Below, one piece after another: positions 7,663 to 13,034 of a stretch of DNA of 13,034 bases. Position numbers and translations under genes: made by a program. The first letter of the stretch is position 1. Each line of letters starts with the position of its first letter. Source of the DNA: Bacteroidota bacterium (GTDB taxonomy: Bacteria > Bacteroidota > Bacteroidia > Flavobacteriales > Flavobacteriaceae); the NCBI GenBank assembly GCA_021793535.1, contig JAJYSO010000019.1:1-13034 (forward strand), given 5' to 3'. The notes under the pieces were generated by a model, which made no database searches, was not told the DNA's origin, and saw nothing but the letters and a program-made list of their open reading frames with translations.

Positions 7663-8139
7663 ATGGGAAAGATATCCTATTATACGGCAGAGGGTTTAAA
7701 AAAACTGAGGGATGAACTCAATTATTTAAAAGATGTGGAAAGGCCTAAAGCTTCCCAGGCAATCGCTGATGCCCGAGACAAAGGTGACTTAAGTGAAAAT
7801 GCTGAGTATGATGCCGCAAAAGAGGCTCAGGGACTATTGGAAATGAAGATATCAAAATTGGAAGATATCGTGGCCAACGCCCGAATTATTAATGAATCAA
7901 AGTTGGATACTTCCAAAGCGCTGATCCACAGCAAAGTCAAAATAAAAAATGAGGCCAATGGGAAAGAAATGACTTATAAATTGGTCTCTCAAACGGAAGC
8001 AGACTTAAAAAACGGTAAAATCTCCGTTGACTCTCCAATAGGGAAAGGACTGTTGGGAAAAAAGGCTGGAGAGAAGGCTGAAATCAAAGTCCCCAACGGA
8101 ACCGTTGTCTTTGAAATTCTTGAGATCACCAGAGATTAA
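7663..8139 (+). CDS. greA: Transcription elongation factor GreA
   Basis: GreA enters the secondary channel of backtracked RNA polymerase and stimulates cleavage of the transcript's 3' end, rescuing arrested complexes. From the ATG at 7663 the protein has 158 residues, exactly the usual GreA length; an in-frame TTG at 7657 would add two residues and is not favoured. The N-terminal antiparallel coiled coil (about 12-75) carries the tip motif GDLSENAEY at 41-49, with the acidic catalytic pair Asp42 and Glu45 intact. The C-terminal FKBP-like domain is recognised by SVDSPIGKGLLGKKAGE (121-137) and the ending VVFEILEI. It is monocistronic here: its own promoter candidate and leader hairpin lie upstream and a strong terminator lies downstream. 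In flavobacteria greA is a stand-alone housekeeping gene, which agrees. Confidence 0.98.
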   Translation: MGKISYYTAEGLKKLRDELNYLKDVERPKASQAIADARDKGDLSENAEYDAAKEAQGLLEMKISKLEDIVANARIINESKLDTSKALIHSKVKIKNEANGKEMTYKLVSQTEADLKNGKISVDSPIGKGLLGKKAGEKAEIKVPNGTVVFEILEITRD

Positions 8140-8165
8140 TTTTTCATCCTATTTTGAAAGTTAAG

Positions 8166-8195
8166 AAGCCGGCTATGCCGGTTTTTTTGTTTTTT
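8166..8195 (+). terminator. Rho-independent terminator of greA
   Basis: AAGCCGGC (8166-8173) pairs with GCCGGTTT (8177-8184) around a TAT loop, with one G-U pair. It is followed by a seven-T run, one G and six more T up to 8195. It begins 26 nt after the greA stop codon. Confidence 0.9.
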
Positions 8196-8336
8196 AGGCC
8201 GGCCTGATATTCTATGGCAGACTGCCGAAAGAAGCCATGAATCATTGTTTTTACCCGATTCTTACGCGTATTCATGGGGGTTGGATATAAGTGATAAAGG
8301 CTAATCTTGAGTGAGCAAGTATTAAGGTATGTCTCT
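8196..8336. other. Non-coding gap between the greA terminator and repeat copy 2
   Basis: No reading frame of note is seen on either strand. An 8-nt palindrome GGCCGGCC lies at 8197-8204 and a short GGCAG/CTGCC dyad near 8216-8226. No function can be assigned. With the repeat copy and the acs leader this makes up the 393-nt gap between greA and acs. Confidence 0.4.
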
Positions 8337-8413
8337 GGTGAGGTGCCGCCATTAGGTGAGTCCGCAACCCTTTAGGTCCAACTCACCGGCCCTACCCTGG
8401 GTGGGTAGTTCAC
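8337..8413 (+). repeat. Structured 77-nt direct repeat, copy 2 (downstream of greA)
   Basis: Gap-free partner of 7269-7345 in the same orientation. Its stems are fully Watson-Crick: GGTGAGT (8355-8361) with ACTCACC (8381-8387), and CTACCC (8392-8397) with GGGTAG (8403-8408). Copy 1 keeps the first stem through a G-U pair but has one mismatch in the second, so copy 2 looks closer to the ancestral form. Read on the minus strand, a GTAG tetranucleotide lies four bases before the main hairpin in both copies, as in REP elements mobilised by RAYT transposases; this comparison is from memory of the family. Confidence 0.8.
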
Positions 8414-8474
8414 TTGAATAGGCTTGTTACGCCTTAAGATGCGCTTTCTTGCCGGGCTAAAATCGAAGTCAAAA

Positions 8475-8505
8475 TTGGTTTTTATTTATCTTTTCCCTAC
8501 TTTTA
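8475..8505 (+). promoter_or_regulatory. Candidate acs promoter
   Basis: TTG at 8475-8477 is followed after 20 nt by TACTTTTA at 8498-8505, one base off the TAnnTTTG consensus. This spacing fits Bacteroidota promoters, and the leader to the ATG at 8533 would be about 20 nt. The imperfect -7 match keeps confidence low. Confidence 0.35.
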
Positions 8506-8532
8506 TAAGGTAATTTAAAATTATTTATACCT

Positions 8533-10446
8533 ATGCAGATACCTAACGATTTACGTTTCAGAACTCGAGAAGCCTACTCCGAAGCCTATAAAAAGAGTAT
8601 GGAAAACCCAGAGGAATTTTGGGGCGCTGTGGCCGAAAAATTCAAATGGCATAAAAAATGGGATCGCGTTTTAGAATGGGACTTTGAAAAGCCGGAAGTG
8701 AAATGGTTTCAAGGAGGCAAGCTCAACATAACGGAAAATTGTTTGGATCGGCATTTGGAGCAACACGGTGAAAAAACCGCTATTATTTGGGAACCCAATA
8801 ACCCCAAGGATCAAACGCTGCACATCTCATACAAGGAGCTCCATCAAAGAGTGACGCAGTTCGCCAATGTATTGAAACAAAATGGGATTGAAAAAGGAGA
8901 TCGCGTCTGCATCTATATGCCCATGATTCCAGAGTTGGCAGTAGCCATGTTAGCCTGTGCGAGGATTGGGGCAATTCATGCCATTGTTTTCGCAGGGTTT
9001 TCCGTTAAGGCTATCGCCAAACGCATCAATAATGCCGGCTGTAAAATGCTCATTACCGCTAATGGTAATTACAGAGGAAAAAAATACATCGACCTCAAAG
9101 GAATCTGCGACGAAGCCCTAAAAGAGACGCCGTCTATTAAGACCGTTATTGTATATAAACATGGCGACAAAGATTTTCAAATGAAAGAAGGTCGGGATAA
9201 GTTTTGGCGAGACGAAGTGAACAAGGCCAAAACAGAATGCGCGGCCCAGATTATGGATGCGGAAGACCCTTTGTTTATTTTACATACCTCCGGCTCTACA
9301 GGGACTCCTAAAGGAATGGTACACACTATTGGTGGATATATGATCGGAACAACCTATACTTTTCAAAATGTATTCCAACCAGATCCCAATGACGTGTATT
9401 GGTGCACAGCCGACATCGGGTGGATTACCGGACATTCTTACATCATATATGGCCCCTTATCAGCAGGGGCTACTACCCTGATGTTTGAAGGTATTCCTAG
9501 TTATCCCGATTACGGGCGCTTTTGGGAAATTGTCGAAAAAAACAAAATTACACACTTTTATACGGCCCCAACGGCCATTCGTTCACTGGCTACCCAATCA
9601 TTAGATTATGTGAAGGCACACGATTTATCCTCTTTAAAAGTATTGGGAAGTGTAGGAGAGCCAATCAATGAGGAGGCCTGGCATTGGTATAACGAAAATA
9701 TTGGGAAGAAAAACTGCCCTATTGTCGATACGTGGTGGCAGACCGAAACAGGGGCAATCATGATTTCAACTATGGCCGGCATCAATCAGCCAAAACCTCG
9801 TTTTGCAACCCTGCCCCTCCCCGGGGTACAACCAGTACTCATGGACGATAATGGAAAGGAAATTAAATATACCGGGAAAAAAGTTAGAGGCCGCTTGGCA
9901 ATTAAGTTTCCATGGCCTTCCATGGCCAGAACCATATGGGATAATCACGAACGATATAAGAAAGTGTATTTTACTGAATTTAAAGGGAAGTACTCTTCAG
10001 GTGATGGTGCCTATATAGACGAAGAAGGAGATTACCGGATTACCGGTCGCGTTGATGATGTCATTATCGTATCCGGACATAACTTGGAAACAGCTCCTGT
10101 TGAGAATGCCATCAATGAACACCCCAAAGTGTCAGAAAGCGCCATTGTAGGTTTTCCTCATAAAATAAAAGGGAAAGCCCTCTATGCCTATGTAATCCTC
10201 TACAGCAAAGAAGATGCTTCAGAAGAACTAAAGAAAGAAATTAAGGAGCTGGTATCCAAGCTTCAGGGGCCCATAGCCAAACCCGATAAGATTCAGTTTG
10301 TCACCGATTTGCCCAAAACGAGATCTGCCAAAATAATGCGGCGGATTTTACGAAAAATAGCCGCCGGAGAAACCCAAGATTTCGGGGATACCTCCACACT
10401 TGTCAATCCCGAAGTTGTAAAAGAAATAGCCGATCATGCGTTGTAG
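8533..10446 (+). CDS. acs: Acetyl-CoA synthetase (AMP-forming acetate-CoA ligase)
   Basis: Cytoplasmic enzyme that activates acetate with ATP to acetyl-AMP and then forms acetyl-CoA, feeding the TCA and glyoxylate routes. Its 637 residues are close to the usual 640-650. Landmarks: N-terminal WDRVLEWDFEKPEVKWFQGG; the phosphate-binding loop TSGSTGTPKG at 252-261; TADIGWITGHSYIIYGPL at 292-309; LGSVGEPIN at 371-379; and DTWWQTETG at 399-407, whose second Trp closes a small acyl pocket and favours acetate. YSSGDGAY carries Asp491, and GRVDDVIIVSGHN at 505-517 contains the hinge and Arg506. The A10 motif is PKTRSAKIMRRILRK with the catalytic (and, in relatives, acetylation-regulated) Lys600. The usual Gly just before that Lys is Ala599. 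The ATG at 8533 gives the expected N-terminus. No pat/cobB or acetate transporter gene is adjacent, and no clear terminator follows. Confidence 0.96.
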   Translation: MQIPNDLRFRTREAYSEAYKKSMENPEEFWGAVAEKFKWHKKWDRVLEWDFEKPEVKWFQGGKLNITENCLDRHLEQHGEKTAIIWEPNNPKDQTLHISYKELHQRVTQFANVLKQNGIEKGDRVCIYMPMIPELAVAMLACARIGAIHAIVFAGFSVKAIAKRINNAGCKMLITANGNYRGKKYIDLKGICDEALKETPSIKTVIVYKHGDKDFQMKEGRDKFWRDEVNKAKTECAAQIMDAEDPLFILHTSGSTGTPKGMVHTIGGYMIGTTYTFQNVFQPDPNDVYWCTADIGWITGHSYIIYGPLSAGATTLMFEGIPSYPDYGRFWEIVEKNKITHFYTAPTAIRSLATQSLDYVKAHDLSSLKVLGSVGEPINEEAWHWYNENIGKKNCPIVDTWWQTETGAIMISTMAGINQPKPRFATLPLPGVQPVLMDDNGKEIKYTGKKVRGRLAIKFPWPSMARTIWDNHERYKKVYFTEFKGKYSSGDGAYIDEEGDYRITGRVDDVIIVSGHNLETAPVENAINEHPKVSESAIVGFPHKIKGKALYAYVILYSKEDASEELKKEIKELVSKLQGPIAKPDKIQFVTDLPKTRSAKIMRRILRKIAAGETQDFGDTSTLVNPEVVKEIADHAL

Positions 10447-10615
10447 AAAACAGCTCCTGAAAAGACCTACCCACCATAAAGATGATCAGCTAAATTTTTA
10501 GGTTTTACCGCCAAACCAACTCGGATACCTTATGCTTCCTACAGAAAAAGCAAGTAAAAACAGGGAAAAGGGGGTTTGAAATGTAAAATTATTATTAAAT
10601 TCCCCTGGTTATTTC

Positions 10616-10635
10616 TTATTTTATATATAAAATAA
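10616..10635. repeat. 20-bp perfect AT palindrome next to the lipoprotein promoter
   Basis: The sequence reads the same on both strands over all 20 bases and contains only A and T. It ends directly before the -7 element at 10636-10643 and so occupies the promoter spacer. It may be a regulator-binding dyad, or chance in AT-rich DNA. Confidence 0.5.
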
Positions 10636-10643
10636 TATGTTTG
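10636..10643 (+). promoter_or_regulatory. -7 element of the helical lipoprotein gene
   Basis: TATGTTTG is an exact TAnnTTTG match, with a transcript start expected near 10650 and a leader of about 22 nt to the ATG at 10672. A TTTC at 10612-10615 sits at the -33 distance but is not a full TTG. Confidence 0.55.
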
Positions 10644-10671
10644 TCATCGTATAATAACAAAAATCTAAATC

Positions 10672-11205
10672 ATGAAAAAGAGAATTCTTAGTCTAACTCT
10701 CGCCACTGCTCTATTAGCAGCGTTCACTTTAAGTTCTTGCAAGGACAATAAAAGTGAATCCAAAGAAAAAATCGAAAATGCTGCTGAGGAAGCAGGGAAT
10801 GAGGTAAGTGAAAAAGTAGACCAAGCTAAGGATGCAGTTAGTGATGCTGCAGACGAAGTCGAAGCTAAAGCCAAAGAAGGCGCCGATAAGGTAGAGGAAA
10901 AAGTTGATGAAGCTAAGGATGAAGCTTCAGGAGAAATGAAAAAGAAAATGGATCAAGCCATTAATGACATAAAAACATCTGGAGACAATTTTGTAAAAGT
11001 CATTAAAGAAGGTGGATCAAAAGAAGAAATGCAAAATGCACAAACCGACTTCCAAGAAAAAGCTCAAAAAGCTTTAGACGTATACCAAGAAGTTTCTAGT
11101 GCAGATGGAGATACTGGAGTTGATCTGGCAAAGGCACAACAAGATATTCAAAATGCTATTAACTCTGCTCAGACCAAAGCTGCTCAAGCGATGCAAGAAA
11201 GATAA
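10672..11205 (+). CDS. Ala/Glu/Lys-rich helical lipoprotein of unknown function
   Basis: A 177-residue predicted lipoprotein. The signal peptide is textbook (MKKR, hydrophobic core, LSSC with Cys23), followed by a short Lys/Ser/Glu linker. Residues 31-90 are a low-complexity, highly charged helix built from A-K-D-A/E-V-like units (AKDAV, AADEV, GADKV, EEKVDEAKDEA) in which Ala/Val recur every 3-4 residues. This resembles LEA-like, YtxH-like or apolipoprotein-like amphipathic helices. The second half (91-177) is a more varied helical region, again rich in Gln, Ala and Lys (FQEKAQKALDVYQEV, AQQDIQNAINSAQTKAAQAMQ). There are no Cys residues after the lipidated one and no catalytic motif. It stands alone between its own promoter and a strong terminator. 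A periplasmic or envelope-stress role, or a structural one, is possible but not shown by the sequence; I do not recognise a named family. Confidence 0.85.
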   Translation: MKKRILSLTLATALLAAFTLSSCKDNKSESKEKIENAAEEAGNEVSEKVDQAKDAVSDAADEVEAKAKEGADKVEEKVDEAKDEASGEMKKKMDQAINDIKTSGDNFVKVIKEGGSKEEMQNAQTDFQEKAQKALDVYQEVSSADGDTGVDLAKAQQDIQNAINSAQTKAAQAMQER

Positions 11206-11232
11206 TAACTCACTCTTGCTCTAATAAAGTTG

Positions 11233-11270
11233 AAAATCCCGAAGAAAACCAAATTCTTCGGGATTTTTTT
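11233..11270 (+). terminator. Strong rho-independent terminator after the helical lipoprotein gene
   Basis: A perfect 14-bp stem (11233-11246 with 11254-11267) around a 7-nt loop, with T 11264-11270 forming the tail. It begins 28 nt after the stop codon. On the opposite strand only a four-T tail follows the stem, so it mainly serves the plus strand but may help end the convergent lpxB transcript. Confidence 0.93.
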
Positions 11271-11345
11271 AATATCAATTTTCCCATGAAACGGTTGCTT
11301 CCAAACACTTGACGATCACGATCACATCTTCTGCTTTAGGGCACC

Positions 11346-12458
11346 TCATTTCAGCTGCTTCATCATAATCTTTGCCGCTCGCTCACTTGCACCGACTCCC
11401 CCTAGCTTTTTTCTCAATGTCCTGTACTCTTCAAAAATTTGATCTCGTCTTTCAGGTAGTAATAAATTCGATACCTCATTTTTTAAGGTAGTCGGGTTAA
11501 AATCCTGTTGAATCAATTCCTTGACCACTTCCCGATCCATAATTAAATTGACCAAAGAAATGAAATTCAACTTGATTAATTTTTTGGCTAATAAATAAGA
11601 GAAGTAGTTCCCCTTATAGCACACCACCTCCGGCACCTCGAAAAGAGCAGTTTCCAGTGTAGCGGTTCCCGAGGTGACTACGGCAGCATAGGCAACCTCC
11701 AATAATTCATAAGTAGCATTCATCACTATATGCACATTTGCCTTTTTTATATATGGCAAATAGAAAGCCCGCTCTTGACTAGGGGCGCCTGCAATGACAA
11801 ATTGAAAATTCGGGAAATGATCCGGCAACGTGAGCATCGTCGATAACATCTTCTCAATTTCCTGATGTCGACTTCCGGGAAGCAGAGCAATAATGGGCCG
11901 ATCTTGAAGGCCAAACTTTTCAATAAAATTCTTATGGGATATAGGTTGGCGATTTTCAATGACATCCAACAGCGGGTGCCCTACAAAATGCACGGGGAAA
12001 TCATGCTTGCGCTCATAAAATCCTTTTTCAAAAGGCAGAATTACAAAAAGTTCATCCACATCCCTTTTAATGGCTTTAATCCTTCCCTCTTTCCATGCCC
12101 AAATTTGCGGGGAGATATAATAAAATGTTTTAAATCCTTTTTGCTTGGCCCACTTAGCAATCCGAAAGTTAAATCCAGGATAATCCACGAAGATCACCAC
12201 ATCGGGTTGATATGCGGTAATATCTTTCTTACAAAAGGCAATGTTTTTAAAGATCGTTCGGATATTCAATACAACTTCCAAAAAACCCATAAAGGCCAAC
12301 TCTCTATAATGTTTGACGAGCTTCCCTCCCTCCGCTTCCATCAGGTCTCCTCCCCAAAATCTAAAATCAGCCTGTGGATCTTCTTTTTTTAAAGCCTTCA
12401 TCAAGTTGGAAGCATGCAAATCTCCAGATGCCTCTCCAGCAATTAAATAATATTTCAT
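11346..12458 (-). CDS. lpxB: Lipid-A-disaccharide synthase
   Basis: GT19 glycosyltransferase that joins UDP-2,3-diacylglucosamine and lipid X into the lipid A disaccharide, releasing UDP, at the inner membrane. From the ATG at 12458 it has 370 residues, a normal size. An ATG two codons earlier (12464) is possible, but family members typically begin MKYY-IAGEASGDLH. Landmarks: AGEASGDLH at 7-15, GFLEVV at 58-63, VDYPGFN at 91-97, the hallmark SPQIWAWKEGR at 116-126, VGHPLLD at 159-165, LLPGSRHQEI at 192-201 (nucleotide-sugar binding), and SGTATLETAL at 263-272. It lies 44 nt after the small membrane protein gene and downstream of surE on the same strand, so the three probably form one operon. 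It is convergent with the helical lipoprotein gene. Confidence 0.97.
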   Translation of the reverse strand: MKYYLIAGEASGDLHASNLMKALKKEDPQADFRFWGGDLMEAEGGKLVKHYRELAFMGFLEVVLNIRTIFKNIAFCKKDITAYQPDVVIFVDYPGFNFRIAKWAKQKGFKTFYYISPQIWAWKEGRIKAIKRDVDELFVILPFEKGFYERKHDFPVHFVGHPLLDVIENRQPISHKNFIEKFGLQDRPIIALLPGSRHQEIEKMLSTMLTLPDHFPNFQFVIAGAPSQERAFYLPYIKKANVHIVMNATYELLEVAYAAVVTSGTATLETALFEVPEVVCYKGNYFSYLLAKKLIKLNFISLVNLIMDREVVKELIQQDFNPTTLKNEVSNLLLPERRDQIFEEYRTLRKKLGGVGASERAAKIMMKQLK

Positions 12459-12502
12459 GGTCATTCTTGTTTCAGGAGATGAGATGAAGCAGCACGCAAC
12501 CC

Positions 12503-12793
12503 CTATTTAAATTTAAAAATAAGAACCGTAATGGCTGCCAATAAAACGCCGATAAGCACTCCTCTTAAACGATAAAAGCTTCCTTTTTTTAAAAATACAA
12601 AAAAAGGCAAAAAATCCATTAAAGCTCCCAAGGCTACGATTCCCGCAAAACTACCATTTTCTAGGCTGATGTTGATAAAGTCAAAAAAGCCCAAGTCCGA
12701 AAATTCGGATATAAAATAAACACCGGCAACATTACATAAAATCGTAACCAAAAAACCGATCCCCATATTTAACACAATCTTTTTAGTATTCAT
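12503..12793 (-). CDS. Small three-helix membrane protein between surE and lpxB
   Basis: A 96-residue protein beginning at the ATG at 12793, which overlaps the end of surE by 11 nt; the overlap suggests translational coupling. An in-frame ATG at 12826 would give 107 residues but would overlap surE by 44 nt and add a basic stretch, so it is less likely. Three hydrophobic segments are visible, at about 9-28, 49-68 and 76-94, with a charged loop FLKKGSFYRLRG at 67-78 and a KFK end, suggesting a cytoplasmic positive-inside loop. No catalytic motif is seen and I do not recognise a named family. Its place between surE and lpxB hints at an envelope-related role, but that is only context. Confidence 0.8.
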   Translation of the reverse strand: MNTKKIVLNMGIGFLVTILCNVAGVYFISEFSDLGFFDFINISLENGSFAGIVALGALMDFLPFFVFLKKGSFYRLRGVLIGVLLAAITVLIFKFK

Positions 12794-13034
12794 AAGTCGA
12801 TTTTTTAAGTTTTTCCAGACTTTCATGTGCCGTCAGGTCAAATTGAATCGGAACGATTGAGACATAACCATTTTCAAGAGCCCACACATCGGTGTCCTCT
12901 AAATCCATTTCCCCTTCCTCAACAATAAACTTACCCACAGGCCAGTAATAATCTCTGCCGTTGGGTGTAGAACGTTTATCAAATTTTTCCAACCAATGAG
13001 CCTTGGCCTGTCGACAAACTCGTACACCTTTTAT
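12783..13034 (-). CDS. surE: 5'/3'-nucleotidase SurE (partial, N-terminus off the window)
   Basis: The C-terminal 83 codons of SurE, a cytoplasmic nucleoside-monophosphate phosphatase linked to stationary-phase survival. The visible part reads IKGVRVCRQAKAHWLEKFD, then RSTPNGRDYYWPVGKF, then DTDVWALENGYVSIVPIQFD followed by LTAHESLEKL. These match the family's R-Q, YYW-G, and DTD-A---GYVS-TP-Q-D-T conserved positions. The N-terminal catalytic DDG motif lies outside the window. The frame is open through the right edge. Its TAA stop at 12785-12783 lies inside the start region of the next gene. Confidence 0.95.
   Translation of the reverse strand: MKGVRVCRQAKAHWLEKFDKRSTPNGRDYYWPVGKFIVEEGEMDLEDTDVWALENGYVSIVPIQFDLTAHESLEKLKKSTYEY

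Noticed and set aside
7269..8413. Paired repeats as a possible CRISPR or insertion-sequence boundary
   Set aside because: There are only two copies about 1 kb apart, with no regular spacers and no cas or transposase gene between them; greA and its own signals fill the space.
10490..10517. Small dyads after acs as a terminator
   Set aside because: The stems are about 5 bp and no T-run follows on the plus strand, so I cannot call an acs terminator.
11865..12392. 175-residue plus-strand open frame
   Set aside because: It is fully antisense to lpxB motifs and shows no recognisable domain, so it is a coding shadow.

Overview
The window looks like a chromosomal segment of a Bacteroidota bacterium, most likely in the Flavobacteriaceae. 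The evidence is a SusC/SusD outer-membrane pair, AT-rich intergenic DNA, start codons without Shine-Dalgarno sequences, several upstream copies of the Bacteroidota -7 promoter element TAnnTTTG, and flavobacterial-type GreA, LpxB and SurE proteins. Most of it is housekeeping and cell-envelope biology. No CRISPR array, tRNA, rRNA, prophage or intact transposase gene is visible.

Layout from left to right. (1) 1-4314, minus strand: a glycan/nutrient uptake pair, a susC-like TonB-dependent receptor followed 33 nt later by a susD-like surface lipoprotein that runs off the left edge. (2) 4617-6644: two divergent envelope genes, a WaaP/Kdo-kinase-like protein (minus) and a TagF-like CDP-glycerol glycerophosphotransferase family protein (plus). 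A near-perfect 16-bp-stem inverted repeat sits just before the second start codon. (3) 6678-7136, minus: a small lipoprotein with a Rieske-like fold but an incomplete set of cluster ligands. (4) 7137-8532: greA, with a terminator-like hairpin in its leader and an intrinsic terminator behind it. greA is flanked by two direct copies of a 77-nt structured repeat that differ only by transitions. (5) 8533-10446: acs, AMP-forming acetyl-CoA synthetase. (6) 10672-11205: a helical Ala/Glu/Lys-rich lipoprotein with its own promoter and a strong terminator. (7) 11346-13034, minus: an apparent operon surE (partial) - small three-helix membrane protein - lpxB.

Many of the genes concern the envelope: nutrient import (SusCD), lipid A backbone synthesis (LpxB), probable phosphate or glycerophosphate decoration of surface glycans (kinase and TagF-like pair), and two lipoproteins. 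GreA and Acs are core transcription and carbon-metabolism genes. I see no clear novel multi-gene system. The observations most worth a second look are non-coding: the paired repeat around greA, the greA leader hairpin, and the hairpin in front of the TagF-like gene.
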